NCBI RefSeq assembly: GCF_017876405.1
Contig: NZ_JAGINW010000001.1
Coordinates: 5,159,203 to 5,223,202 of the forward strand
DNA: 64,000 bases
Reading direction: 5' to 3'
Source: Kibdelosporangium banguiense
GTDB lineage: Bacteria > Actinomycetota > Actinomycetes > Mycobacteriales > Pseudonocardiaceae
Positions within the stretch are counted from its first letter, which is position 1; every line of letters begins with the position of its first letter. Positions 43,797 through 53,288 of the stretch are shown one piece after another. Position numbers and translations under genes: made by a program. The notes below the pieces were generated by a model. It did no database searches, had not been told where the DNA came from, and saw only the letters and a program-made list of their open reading frames with translations.

Positions 43797-44411
43797 CGCC
43801 GATGTCGCGACTGGCTGGTCCAACGCGTGATCGAGCGTGATCGCGGCGTCAATGAGGGCGAGATGGGTGAACGCCTGCGGGAAGTTGCCGAGATGTTCAC
43901 CCACGGGATCGATTTCCCCGGCGTACAAGCCGAGGTGAGTTCATCGGCCCGCACGCGCCGCCGCTTCCCTGCTGATACCGGTCGGCCAGCCAGCGAGCGA
44001 AATCGGCGGCTTCCTCGGTGAAGCCCAGATTGAGCAACGAGTACACCGCAAACGACGCATCCCTGATCCAGGTGTAGCGATAGTCCCAGTTCCGCACGCC
44101 GCCGATCTGTTCGGGCAGCCCGGCGGTGGGCGCCGCCACCATATGGCGCCGGTTGGTACGTATGTCAGGAGCTTGAGTGTCAGCTTGACGGCCGTCTCGG
44201 GAAGGTAAAACTGTCTTACCAGATAGCGCCCTCGCGCCGGCCTGACTCGGCAGTGGCCTCCGTGGCGATGGTCCAGCAGCGCCGCGAAAACGCTCGGTGA
44301 ATCGAATCTCGGGCAGCAGAACCAATCGACGGTGCCTTCGGTGCTCACCAGCGCGGTCGTTTGCAGATCCCCGATCAGGCCGTGGTCGGCGATCAATGGG
44401 TACTCATCCAC
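43797..44411 (-). pseudogene. Decayed GH15 (glucoamylase/trehalase-like) gene
   Basis: Minus-strand pieces in more than one frame match the GH15 gene at 53289. An N-terminal piece (VDEYPLIADHGLIGDLQTT, from GTG 44411) carries VDWFCCPRFDSPSVF. A middle piece reads PEQIGGVRNWDYRYTWIRD. A C-terminal piece ends LGNFPQAFTHLALIDAA. Large parts of the domain are deleted between the pieces and frames differ, so the gene is dead. GAGGAG lies before the start. Confidence 0.85.
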
Positions 44412-44924
44412 TGAAACTCCTCGAGGTCCGGTGACTCGACCGAAACCTTGGCGGGGTGACGGGATTCCGGTCGTCATCCAACGCGGATGACCGCACCTCT
44501 CCGGCCGCCGTGGGTGCGCAGCCTCCTTAGGCGGTAATGTGGCTATCCTGGCTGGACGGGTATCGCGCCCAGCTTTGCCCCGGCTTATCCCTGTGGTAGG
44601 CCGCCACGCCCGCGATGAGGAACGGCCGCAAGACAGCGGAACTGGCAACAGTGCCGGCTTCACCGAGCAATGCGAGGATTCTGGTGTCGACCGTGGAGCC
44701 CACGTCAAGGAATGCCGCACCGCGCACTGTCATCCCCCGCTCCGGATAATTCGATGCGTTCCCATCTGATCTCCCAATGGCTGGCCGTCGACGCTACTGG
44801 GTCACATCTGGAATCCAGATCGCCCCGTTCGGATGAACTTGGATGAGAAACTCACCCGAACCGGACGAGGAAGTCTCTCCTCGAGTTGGTGATCATGACG
44901 TGAGACAATCGAGGAGGCGTCAAC
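44412..44924. other. Gene-poor stretch upstream of the small gene
   Basis: About 510 bases. A minus-strand frame (44527-44733, ATG at 44733 after GGAGCGGGGG) encodes 68 residues starting MTVRGAAFLDVGSTVD, without known motifs; it may be a small gene but was not called. An inverted repeat (GGTCGTCATCC and GGATGACCG) lies near 44470-44490. Confidence 0.4.
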
Positions 44925-45179
44925 ATGTCACACGGGTCCGGCAGACATCGAGGACGAAGACTCGTTCTCGTCGGGCTTCTTCTGGTACTCATGCCGATGA
45001 CCGCGAAATCGCGTGAGGGGCCCGCCTGCGAGACGAACAACACCTTGTTGAGCACGCTTACCTGCATTCCGATCGACTTGTTGCGGATTCTCGGTCCGCT
45101 CGCGCGCTACGTCCTGCTGACCCGCCGGCCAGGCGAGTCTCCCGGCCCCTTCGAGCAATTGGGCCATTCATCCGCTTGA
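44925..45179 (+). CDS. Small protein with N-terminal hydrophobic segment, unknown function
   Basis: The 84-residue protein starts MSHGSGRHRGRRLVLVGLLL: a basic N-terminus and one hydrophobic helix (residues 12-26), then a short soluble part with a Cys pair (PACETNNTLLSTLTCIP). AGGAGG precedes ATG 44925 by 8 bases, a strong ribosome site. The next gene, the LuxR regulator, starts 17 bp after the stop, so the two can form an operon. No family is recognised. Confidence 0.6.
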   Translation: MSHGSGRHRGRRLVLVGLLLVLMPMTAKSREGPACETNNTLLSTLTCIPIDLLRILGPLARYVLLTRRPGESPGPFEQLGHSSA

Positions 45180-45195
45180 TGATCCGGGAGCGACC

Positions 45196-47880
45196 ATGCT
45201 GGCACAGGATGTTCCCACGGAGCCGGGAGAACAGGCGGACGCCGGGCAATCCGCAAAGCAGCCCGCTCCGTCGATACCGCTCAAGTTACGTATCCCCCAC
45301 ACCGCGATCGCACCGATTTGTCGCGGACGGTTGCTGGCTATCTTGGACGACCGTGGCCCTTCAGGGCCAAGACCTGTTACCGCGGTATCCGGCCCGGCAG
45401 GGTCTGGCAAGACGACATTACTGGCGACCTGGGCCCGCAAACTCGCCCAGCGCTCCCTCGCCGTGGGTGAGGGGTACCGAGTCGCGTGGGTCACGCTCGA
45501 CGCGCGAGACAACGCCCCGACCCGGCTGTGGGCGGCCATCGCGGAAGCGCTGTCGCTCAGCGGGATCCATGACACCACGAGTACGCTGACCAGCCGGCCG
45601 CCACCACAGGACACGGCCGGCGTCATGAACGTGATCGATACAGCGGGCGTGCCAGTGTGGCTGTTCCTCGACGAAACCGACCGCCTGCGCGACAAGAAAG
45701 CGTTGTGCAGCCTGGAAACGCTCGTCCGGCAGACTCCGGACAACCTCCGGCTGGTGCTGGCGGCGAGAACCCTGCCGCGGCTGCATCTTTCCCGGCTGAG
45801 GCTGGAGGGCCGGCTGTTGGAGATCGGCATGCCGGAACTAGCGTTCACCAGGCCGGAGGCCGAGGCGCTTTTCAGCAGTCACCGGGTGCGGCTCACCCCG
45901 GCCGAACTCGACCTGCTGATGCACCGGACAGAGGGATGGCCGGCAGGCCTGCGGCTGGCTGCGATGTCGCTCGGCGACGAATCCACGCGTACGGCGAAAC
46001 TCGCGGCTTTCCCTGGTAATGACCACGCGGTGACGCACTATCTGGCCGAGGAGGTACTCGGTTCGCACCCGTACCGGGTTCACCAGTTCCTGCGGGCGAC
46101 GAGCATTTGCGATGTCATCTCGGCCGATCTGGCCACCGCGCTGGCGGGGCAGGACAATTCCGGCGAGATCCTGGACAGACTGGACCGCGCCAACTCGCTT
46201 GTGGACAGAACCAGCCGCCCTGGCGGCTGGTATCGCTACCACCCGGTCCTCCGCAGCGTTCTGCTAGCCGAACTGGATCGCCTGCAGCCGTTCGTCAGGC
46301 GCGGGCTGCACCAGACGGCGGCCGAATGGTTTCGCGACTCCAGCCAACCTCTGACTGCCCTGGAGCACGCCATCGCGGCCGGACACGACCAGCTCGTCAA
46401 TGAATTGGTCGAAGCGTATGGGCTGCAGGAAATCCTGAAAGGTCACGCCGGTGTGCTGCATCGCCTGCTGAGCGGTCTGCCCACGGCCATGCGTGCCAGG
46501 CCGTTCACCGTACTCATTGCCGCAGCGGCCGCACTCGACGTGTGTGAGTTGCCCGTGGCCGACGATCGTCTGTCTGCAATAGACAAACTCGGCCGGCCGT
46601 TGCCCTCCGGTCGTCTACGTGCCTTGCATTCCACTGTCAAGCTGCAGCGCGCCCGGTTCGACGGCCAGGTCACCGAATCACCGGAGGTCCTCGCCGCTAC
46701 CGCGAAAGACCGCACCGGCGATCTGAACCTGGACACACTGGGCATGATCAACCGGGGTATCGCCATGCTGAGCCACGGCGAGCATGCTCAAGCGGAGCAG
46801 ATCCTGCAACGTGCGCTGGAGCTTGCGACTCATGGACGGCTGGAGCATGCCGTGCTGCAAAGCCTCATTCAGCTGGCGGCCGTCTCCGGTGCACGCGGTG
46901 ACCTGGCGCGGATGGACAAACAGGCTGCCCACGCGGTCGAATACGCCACTGCACGGGGCTGGGCGAGGACAATGGACTGCGCCGCGGCGTACACCATGAG
47001 AGGTGCCAAGGCGTATCTCCAGCTCGATTCTGAGCGAGCAAGGCAGTTCTCCGCATTGGCAAAGCAACTCGTGCCTGCACACACCGAGCCACCAGCGGCC
47101 CTGGCCACCCTCGTTCTCGACGCGGTTCTCACGCTCGAAGGCACCGAGCTTTCGACCACCGCCGCTGAGCAAGTCCATGACCGCTGGCGATGTCTCAGCA
47201 GCGCTCAAATCGCCCCTCAACTGATCGCCTATACCGCACCGACTATGCAACGGATCGCCCTACGCGCTGGGCAACAGCACTGGGCGACAGATGTGATGGA
47301 GCACGTTGAGGCGACATTGGCGTGCACTGCCGAGCAAGCCCTCGTTCAAGCAGCGCTGCAGGCTCACCGAGCCAAACCCGGTCAAGCTCGCAGGCTCCTG
47401 GTACCGGCCCTCATCGGAGACGCCCAAGCGGTAGTGGTCACCACAGCGATCGACGCCTGGCTGCTGGAGGCAAGCCTGCTGGCCGCCGCGGACGACTGGC
47501 ATCGCGCACACAGCGCGATGACCAAGGCTTTGATCCTAGCTGTGCCGATATCCGCGCTTCGGCCGTTTCGTGACGGCGGCCCGCCAGTGCGTGACCTGCT
47601 CGTCAAAGGTGCGGGACGGTTCGGCAAGCTCGACCGTTTCGTGACCACCATGCTGGCGAAACTGCCCCCCTCATCTGCTGTACCGGTAGACCAGCTCACC
47701 AACCGCGAGCAAGAGTTGCTGGTCGAACTTCCTTCGTTGCAGACCGCCGAAGAGATCGCCGGCGCACTGTTCGTCTCGGTCAACACGGTCAAGAGCCATC
47801 TGCGCGGGATCTACCGCAAGCTCGGCGTGAACCACAGGCGAGACGCCGTCGCAGTAGCGCGTCAGCGTGGCTTGCTCTGA
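45196..47880 (+). CDS. Large LuxR-family regulator (MalT-like, LAL type)
   Basis: The 894-residue protein has a Walker A (VSGPAGSGKTTLL, near residue 65), a Walker B (VWLFLDETDRL), long helical repeats in the middle, and a C-terminal LuxR helix-turn-helix (TNREQELLVELPSLQ, then AEEIAGALFVSVNTVKSHL). This is the MalT/LAL build in which ligand and ATP binding lead to oligomerisation and activation. It follows the small gene at 44925 and is followed, after 106 bp, by a GAF-ANTAR gene. The effector is unknown. Confidence 0.9.
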   Translation: MLAQDVPTEPGEQADAGQSAKQPAPSIPLKLRIPHTAIAPICRGRLLAILDDRGPSGPRPVTAVSGPAGSGKTTLLATWARKLAQRSLAVGEGYRVAWVTLDARDNAPTRLWAAIAEALSLSGIHDTTSTLTSRPPPQDTAGVMNVIDTAGVPVWLFLDETDRLRDKKALCSLETLVRQTPDNLRLVLAARTLPRLHLSRLRLEGRLLEIGMPELAFTRPEAEALFSSHRVRLTPAELDLLMHRTEGWPAGLRLAAMSLGDESTRTAKLAAFPGNDHAVTHYLAEEVLGSHPYRVHQFLRATSICDVISADLATALAGQDNSGEILDRLDRANSLVDRTSRPGGWYRYHPVLRSVLLAELDRLQPFVRRGLHQTAAEWFRDSSQPLTALEHAIAAGHDQLVNELVEAYGLQEILKGHAGVLHRLLSGLPTAMRARPFTVLIAAAAALDVCELPVADDRLSAIDKLGRPLPSGRLRALHSTVKLQRARFDGQVTESPEVLAATAKDRTGDLNLDTLGMINRGIAMLSHGEHAQAEQILQRALELATHGRLEHAVLQSLIQLAAVSGARGDLARMDKQAAHAVEYATARGWARTMDCAAAYTMRGAKAYLQLDSERARQFSALAKQLVPAHTEPPAALATLVLDAVLTLEGTELSTTAAEQVHDRWRCLSSAQIAPQLIAYTAPTMQRIALRAGQQHWATDVMEHVEATLACTAEQALVQAALQAHRAKPGQARRLLVPALIGDAQAVVVTTAIDAWLLEASLLAAADDWHRAHSAMTKALILAVPISALRPFRDGGPPVRDLLVKGAGRFGKLDRFVTTMLAKLPPSSAVPVDQLTNREQELLVELPSLQTAEEIAGALFVSVNTVKSHLRGIYRKLGVNHRRDAVAVARQRGLL

Positions 47881-47986
47881 CAGTGCTCATCACTACGGGC
47901 GACACTCATCCGGTACGGGGGACGCGGAAGCTTCCCGGCCCGGCCACAGTCCGTCTTGTCACCAACTGTGATGCGAGGGAGGAACA

Positions 47987-48748
47987 ATGCAAGTGAACCA
48001 CCTACGGGTCGATGACCTCATGTCGAACGTACTGGCTGGAATGGCGCAGGACATGCCATGGCTGCTCGGCGCGGACATCACCGCGTACCGGGATGACCGT
48101 CCGATCGTGTTCGCCACTTGCGGCGCCGGGTCGGCCCTGCAGGATGTTCAGGTGCTGTGCCAAACCGGACCGACCCGGGAGGCGGCGATCACAGACGGGC
48201 CGGTCACGAGCGACAACCTGTGGAACGACAGGCGATGGCCCAGGCTCAACCTGGCACAGGCATGTACCGAGCATCCTCAGCATGCTCGCGTATTGCGGAA
48301 AGTGTGCGGCACCGCCGCGCTACCCGGGCTTCAGGACGACAGCGGGCTCATCGTCATCACCGTCTACCTCGCCGAGGCATCCACCGATGGCGCGTTGGAC
48401 GTCATGACTCGATACGAACGGCTCGTCACCGCCGATGTCGCCGCACTGTCGGCATTCTCAGGCCCGGACCAGCGCACCAACCGGGTTCTTGCGGCGCTGC
48501 AACGAAGAGATGTGGTCGAACAGGCCAAGGGGGTCGTCATGGCCACCTGCGGGATCGACCAGACAATGGCCTGGATGCTGCTGCAGGACGCCTGCCGGCG
48601 GTCGAACACCAACGTGCGGACGTTGGCCGCCGAGCTCACCAGACAGGTCTACTCCGAAATGGACCGGGTGGGCGACTCGGTGCCCAGCCAGGCCGCCGGG
48701 GAATTGTGGTCCGCGCTCAAGCGCGTTCACGCGTCGACCGGCAATTGA
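47987..48748 (+). CDS. GAF-ANTAR RNA-binding regulator
   Basis: The 253-residue protein has an N-terminal GAF-like sensor (about residues 1-165). A C-terminal ANTAR domain (about 165-225) reads RDVVEQAKGVVMATCG, then AWMLLQDACRRSNTNVRTLA, with the conserved AKG and the dipole of helices. ANTAR proteins bind paired hairpins in target RNAs and act as antiterminators. A strong AGGGAGG lies before ATG 47987. Possible target hairpins were not found next to it. Confidence 0.88.
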   Translation: MQVNHLRVDDLMSNVLAGMAQDMPWLLGADITAYRDDRPIVFATCGAGSALQDVQVLCQTGPTREAAITDGPVTSDNLWNDRRWPRLNLAQACTEHPQHARVLRKVCGTAALPGLQDDSGLIVITVYLAEASTDGALDVMTRYERLVTADVAALSAFSGPDQRTNRVLAALQRRDVVEQAKGVVMATCGIDQTMAWMLLQDACRRSNTNVRTLAAELTRQVYSEMDRVGDSVPSQAAGELWSALKRVHASTGN

Positions 48749-48852
48749 TCTCTCCCCACACCCAGATCGCCTGCTAGGGGTGAGGCGATCGCAGGCGCAT
48801 GAAGCGACCGTGACCGCCATAACCTGAGCCCGTTCACACAAGCGAGAGTCGC

Positions 48853-49575
48853 ATGTCTATTCCCCGAGGTTCGGGGGCTGCCGCACGCCCTTACCGGCGC
48901 GGCGAGCCACGCCTGTCCGTGGGGCAACTCGCGGACCTGCCCATCTGGATTCTGCGCACGACGACTGGACGACCGCTCAACAGCGTTCTGATCGCCGGGC
49001 CGGACGGACTGATGCTCATCAATACCGGAACAAGCCACCGGCACGGCACGGCCATCAGCAAGCAGATTGCAAGCCTGACCAGCGAGCCGGTCACCACCAT
49101 CATCTATCCACACCACCCCACCACCAGTTGCCAGGGCACAACCGCCATCACCGATCAGGACAACGCCAGGTGCGGCAATGTCGTGATCGTCGCGGCAGGG
49201 CGTCGTGACAGCTGTTACCACCCTGGAGTGGCACCCAATCTTCTCATCGACCGCGAGTGCATCCTCGACCTTTCCGGGGTCACTGTGCGCATGCTGCCGA
49301 TCAGCGCGGGCATGATCGGCGGTACGAACCTCTATCTGCCGAGACATCGAGTGGCGGTGATCGCCGACGAGCCGGCGATGTGGTCACACGGCATGGGTCC
49401 CCGCTTCCAGCGGGCCCGCAGCACGCCTTTCGCCCGCGCGGTCGGCTGGTTCCAGCGTTTTCCGGTCGAACACCTGCTGGGCAGTCACATGATTCCACTG
49501 TCGGGCCTTGACGTGCACCTCGTGCTCAGGACCTGCCACAACCGGCGCACAGCGGATCGTCATCACCCGCGATAG
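48853..49575 (+). CDS. Metallo-beta-lactamase-fold-like protein with degenerate metal motif
   Basis: The 240-residue protein resembles the N-terminal part of alkyl-sulfatase-like MBL enzymes: LPIWILRTTTGRPLNSVLI, GPDGLMLINTG, then GGTNLYLPRHRVAVIAD and EHLLGSHMIPLSG. The normal HxHxDH metal site is replaced by IYPHHPTTSCQGT, lacking the Asp and last His, so it may be inactive or non-metal. It follows the GAF-ANTAR gene by 104 bp on the same strand. Confidence 0.65.
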   Translation: MSIPRGSGAAARPYRRGEPRLSVGQLADLPIWILRTTTGRPLNSVLIAGPDGLMLINTGTSHRHGTAISKQIASLTSEPVTTIIYPHHPTTSCQGTTAITDQDNARCGNVVIVAAGRRDSCYHPGVAPNLLIDRECILDLSGVTVRMLPISAGMIGGTNLYLPRHRVAVIADEPAMWSHGMGPRFQRARSTPFARAVGWFQRFPVEHLLGSHMIPLSGLDVHLVLRTCHNRRTADRHHPR

Positions 49576-49645
49576 GCGAAGAACGCACATCCCGCACCGG
49601 CAATTCTGCCGTACATCGCTCCAGGAACTACCGGCAGGAGGCATG

Positions 49646-50089
49646 ATGACCGAACACATCCAGCACCGTGACATCGGGTCGGCACCACGCCACAGCAGCC
49701 GGATCACCATGTGGTCAGGCTGGATCTGGTTCGCCGCCATCGTCATGATCATCACCGGCGTGTTCAACGCCGTTGAGGGCGTGGTGGCCCTGTTGAAGCG
49801 TGCGTTCTATGTCACGAACGGCGAGCACCTGCTGTTGTTCAGCCTGACCGGGTGGGGCTGGACGCACCTGCTCCTCGGCGTCCTGATGGGGCTCGCCGGA
49901 ATCGCGCTGCTGTCCGGGGCCACCTGGGCCCGGGTTGTCACCGTCGCGGTCGCCTCGGTCAACGCGATCGCCCAGCTGACATTCATCCCCACGTACCCCC
50001 TCTGGTCCACAATCGTCATTGCCTTGTGCGTGCTGGTGATCTGGGCAGTCGTCGTGCACGGCAAGGATGCCCCGAGCGATCTGCCGTGA
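49646..50089 (+). CDS. Four-helix membrane protein (DUF7144-like)
   Basis: The 147-residue protein has four hydrophobic helices with GVFNAVEGVVALLKRAFYV in the first loop and WGWTHLLLGVLMGLAGIALL in the third segment, a pattern seen in DUF7144-type proteins. GCAGGAGG precedes ATG 49643/49646. The stop overlaps the GTG of the AI-2E-type gene (GTGA), so both should be made together. Confidence 0.75.
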   Translation: MTEHIQHRDIGSAPRHSSRITMWSGWIWFAAIVMIITGVFNAVEGVVALLKRAFYVTNGEHLLLFSLTGWGWTHLLLGVLMGLAGIALLSGATWARVVTVAVASVNAIAQLTFIPTYPLWSTIVIALCVLVIWAVVVHGKDAPSDLP

Positions 50090-51240
50090 CAGTTCCTGAG
50101 CGGACGGCTGGTATACCGCGCGCTTTGGTCATTCTTCTTGGCACCGCGGCGGCCGTCGTCACGGTCGCCGGAGTCCGGACGACCGCGTGGCTGGTGACGC
50201 CGATCTTGCTGGCGCTCGTCATCGTGATCGCGGTGAGCCCGGTACACCGGCGGCTGAGACGCGCGGGGTTTCCCGCTTGGGCAGCGACCTTGGTGCTTGT
50301 GCTGCTTGTCTACAGCACGCTCATCACGTTCGTCGTGGTCGCGTTCGTGTCGCTGGCCCAGCTGACCGCGACGTTGCCGGCGTATGCCGACCGCTTCAAC
50401 GGCATCATTGCGGATGTAGCCGCCGTGTTGGACCGGCTCGGCGTCGCACCCGCCCAGGTGCGCGACGCGCTGGCGTCACTGGATTTCGGAAAAATCGCGC
50501 CGTATCTCGGTTCGATCATCCGAGACCTGACAGGCCTGAGCACCAGCCTGGTGTTCTTGCTCGCGTTGCTGCTGTTTCTGAGTATTGAGGCAACCGGTGT
50601 CGAGGTCCGGCTGGCCGCGATCACCACAGGCAGTCCACAAGCAGCTTCGGCACTACGCAGCTTCGCCGGTCGAACCCGCCGCTACCTGGTCGTGACCACG
50701 ATCTTCGGCCTCATCATCGCCGTCCTGGACACCATCGCGTTGGCGTTGTTGAACATCCCGCTGGCCGTCCTCTGGGGACTACTGTCGTTCGTGACCAACT
50801 ACATCCCCAACATCGGATTCCTGATGGGCCTGGTTCCGCCTGCGGCGCTTGCCCTGCTCAGTGGCGGTTGGCAGCTCATGCTGATCGTCATCCTGATCTA
50901 CTGTGCGGTCAACTTCGTTGTACAGTCCCTGATCCAGCCCATATATGTCGGCGACAGTATTGGACTGTCGCCGGTCATGACCTTCGTGGCGCTGGTGTTC
51001 TGGGCGTGGGTACTCGGACCATTGGGAACGCTGCTGGCCATTCCGGCGACGCTGCTCGTCATGGCGGTGCTTGTGGACATCGACCCGGGTGCCAACTGGG
51101 CCGCCGCGCTCACTCGTCACAACAAGATGAGCAGCGCGAAGAAAAGACACACGACGATATTGACCAGCCAGCTTCGCTCGTTCATCCAGTCGCGGACCTT
51201 CGGCATGAGCACCTCGGCACGGTCGCGGAAGAGGATGTAG
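50086..51240 (+). CDS. AI-2E/PerM-family membrane transporter with an unusual tail
   Basis: The 384-residue protein has about eight membrane helices and the AI-2E motifs SFVTNYIPNIGFLMG and LIQPIYVGDSIGLSP. Members export small molecules or ions and are also called PerM permeases. The natural end appears near residue 345 (NWAAALTRH), after which about 40 residues (KMSSAKKRHTTILTSQL...) read through the antisense strand of a GAP-type fragment (51117-51300). The gene may have lost its stop by that junction. GTG 50086 overlaps the previous stop. Confidence 0.85.
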   Translation: MTVPERTAGIPRALVILLGTAAAVVTVAGVRTTAWLVTPILLALVIVIAVSPVHRRLRRAGFPAWAATLVLVLLVYSTLITFVVVAFVSLAQLTATLPAYADRFNGIIADVAAVLDRLGVAPAQVRDALASLDFGKIAPYLGSIIRDLTGLSTSLVFLLALLLFLSIEATGVEVRLAAITTGSPQAASALRSFAGRTRRYLVVTTIFGLIIAVLDTIALALLNIPLAVLWGLLSFVTNYIPNIGFLMGLVPPAALALLSGGWQLMLIVILIYCAVNFVVQSLIQPIYVGDSIGLSPVMTFVALVFWAWVLGPLGTLLAIPATLLVMAVLVDIDPGANWAAALTRHNKMSSAKKRHTTILTSQLRSFIQSRTFGMSTSARSRKRM

Positions 51241-51300
51241 CAGAGCAACGGTAACGCCGCGATCAGGACTGTGCAGCCGATGAACGGAAGCGCTGCGGTG
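51117..51300 (-). pseudogene. C-terminal fragment of a GAP-family membrane protein
   Basis: On the minus strand the frame reads AALPFIGCTVLIAALPLLCY, then KVRDWMNERSWLVNIVVC and ends in TGA (51117-51119). This is the C-terminal two helices of a GAP/LysE-type membrane protein. The rest is missing. It overlaps the last 120 bases of the AI-2E gene on the other strand. Confidence 0.75.
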
Positions 51301-51394
51301 AACGTCGATGATCACCCCAACCGGATGAGGCGCACTCCATGTCTGCCACGGTGGAATGGCTTTTGTCTCCACTGCCCAGCGAGAGGACCCGCCC

Positions 51395-51889
51395 GTGGCC
51401 ACGTTGACAGTTTGGCGATTCAGCAGACCGGACGGAGCCGATCGTGCGGCACAGATCCTGGCGAAGCTGGCCGGGGACAAACTGATCGCAGTGCATGACG
51501 CGGCAATGGTTTCCTGGCCTGAAGGCAGCAAAAGGCCCAGTACACGCCAGCTTCATCACATCACCGGGGCGAGCGCTCTCAGCGGAGCGTTCTGGGGCAT
51601 GCTCATCGGCCTGATTTTTTTCGTGCCACTGCTCGGCGCGGCGGTCGGCGCCGGCCTCGGCGTACTGACCGGGGTGATGACCGACGTGGGCATCAGTGAC
51701 GACCTGATCCGACGGGTTCGCCAAAAGGTCGTCCCAGGCACATCCGCATTGTTCATCCTCAGCTCCGACGCGGTTCTTGACCGGATCCGCAACTCTTTCG
51801 AGCACGACAAGCCCGAGTTGATGTACACGAACCTCTCTGTCGCAGAGGAAAACCGGCTGCGCGAGTTGTTCGCTGAAGAACCAGGATGA
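51395..51889 (+). CDS. DUF1269-family membrane protein
   Basis: The 164-residue protein has the DUF1269 pattern: an N-terminal VATLTVWRFSRPDGADRAAQ, then a hydrophobic double-helix ALSGAFWGMLIGLIFFVPLL with GAAVGAGLGVLTG, and a C-terminal SSDAVLDRIRNSFE. GTG 51395 follows GAGAGGA. Members are common next to stress genes; function unknown. It is transcribed toward the AI-2E neighbour's direction and convergent with the ADH gene. Confidence 0.82.
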   Translation: MATLTVWRFSRPDGADRAAQILAKLAGDKLIAVHDAAMVSWPEGSKRPSTRQLHHITGASALSGAFWGMLIGLIFFVPLLGAAVGAGLGVLTGVMTDVGISDDLIRRVRQKVVPGTSALFILSSDAVLDRIRNSFEHDKPELMYTNLSVAEENRLRELFAEEPG

Positions 51890-52041
51890 GACCGCGAGCA
51901 CACTGCTTGCGCCGCACCTTGACCTCTGCGGACGACGTAGCATCGTACCGGCTGGCGGGCCGCGACCGTGGCCTGTGGCGGACCAATGCGAGCGCCTCTG
52001 CGGCCCGCAACCCTGGATACTGAAACAGTATCGGGACAGCG

Positions 52042-53091
52042 TCAGAATACGATAAGCGGCTTTATGACGTCGTCAAGTTTCTTGTCGTAGACCTCGAAGG
52101 CTTGTTCCACGGCGTCGAAGCGGAACGTGTGGGTCGTCATGAGCGTTGGATCGACGCGCTTGGTCTCCAGTACACGCAGCAGCCGTTCCATGCGCAGCCT
52201 GCCTCCGGGGCAGAGTCCTGTCGCGATCGTCTTGTCGGCCATTCCGACGCCCCAATCGAGGCGCGGAATGTGGACGAATTCCCCGTCTCCGAAGTAGCCG
52301 GTGTTGGACACCGTGCCGCCGGGTTTCGTTATCTTGACGGCAGTCTGGAATGTGATGTCCGCGCCAAGGGCTTCAATCGCGGTGTCCACTCCCTCACCTC
52401 GCGTCAGGTCGAGGATCCGATCCACGACATCCTCTTTCGTGAAGTCCACGATCGCGTCCACGCCGTAGGTTCGGGCAAGCACCTGCCGGTTCGGGACCGA
52501 CTCGACTCCGATGATGAGGCCTGCTCCGCGAAGCTTGGCTCCTGCGGTCGCCATCAGCCCTACGGGCCCTTGGGCGAGTACCGCGACAGTCCCGCCGACA
52601 GGGATGTTCCCATTCTCTGCCCCCATGAACCCGGTGGAGAGCATGTCGGCGCAGTACACCGCCATGTCGTCGGGGACATTCTCGGGTATCTTGGCCATGT
52701 TGGCGTCGGCTTCGTTCACATGGAAGTACTCGGCGAATACCCCGTCCTTGGAGTTCGAGAACTTCCAGCCACCCAGCGGCGCACCGGACTGTGACGAGTG
52801 CCCGGCCTGCGATGCGGGGTGTCCCCAGTCAGGTGTGATAGCGCCGACCAGAACACGATCACCGGGCTCAAAGATCTTCACCTCGCTCCCCACATCGTGC
52901 ACGACGCCTACCGCCTCATGACCGAGCGTCAGGTTCTCACGTGGCCCGATACCGCCGGCGACAGTGTGCGAGTCCGATGTACAGATGAGAGCCCTGGTCG
53001 TCCGGACTACGGCATCGTTCGGCCCCGGTCGTGGTACCGGCTTGTCCATGAAGCCGACACGGCCGATTTCCTTCATCACAAATGCCTTCAT
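52042..53091 (-). CDS. Zinc-dependent alcohol dehydrogenase (medium-chain family)
   Basis: The 349-residue protein has MDR marks: CTSDSHTVAGG and TLGHEAVGVV (catalytic zinc ligands), a cofactor-binding VAVLAQGPVGLMATAGA near residue 170, and the Cys-rich structural lobe is absent (GHPASQAGHSSQSG instead). It is an NAD(P)-dependent alcohol or secondary-alcohol dehydrogenase. ATG 53091 gives MKAFVMKEIG. It is divergent from the GH15 operon (198 bp apart). Confidence 0.9.
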   Translation of the reverse strand: MKAFVMKEIGRVGFMDKPVPRPGPNDAVVRTTRALICTSDSHTVAGGIGPRENLTLGHEAVGVVHDVGSEVKIFEPGDRVLVGAITPDWGHPASQAGHSSQSGAPLGGWKFSNSKDGVFAEYFHVNEADANMAKIPENVPDDMAVYCADMLSTGFMGAENGNIPVGGTVAVLAQGPVGLMATAGAKLRGAGLIIGVESVPNRQVLARTYGVDAIVDFTKEDVVDRILDLTRGEGVDTAIEALGADITFQTAVKITKPGGTVSNTGYFGDGEFVHIPRLDWGVGMADKTIATGLCPGGRLRMERLLRVLETKRVDPTLMTTHTFRFDAVEQAFEVYDKKLDDVIKPLIVF

Positions 53092-53288
53092 CGTACCTCT
53101 CTCACCTCTCGTAAATCGCGGCCCTGAGTTCATCGGAACCTGCGTGGATGTGCCTCACCTTGTGCGGGTGACACTGCTTTGTGGCTCCGCGCGACGGTCT
53201 TGGTGATATTCGCCAACCCCCGGGCCGCTTCCCTGCGTAACCCGCTACGGGTGATGTGGCACTGCGATGCCGCTGTTAGGCACAGAGA

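Noticed and set aside
44527..44733. 68-codon minus-strand frame (MTVRGAAFLDV)
   Set aside because: Plausible ribosome site, but no recognisable motif or conserved context; mentioned in the gene-poor stretch only.
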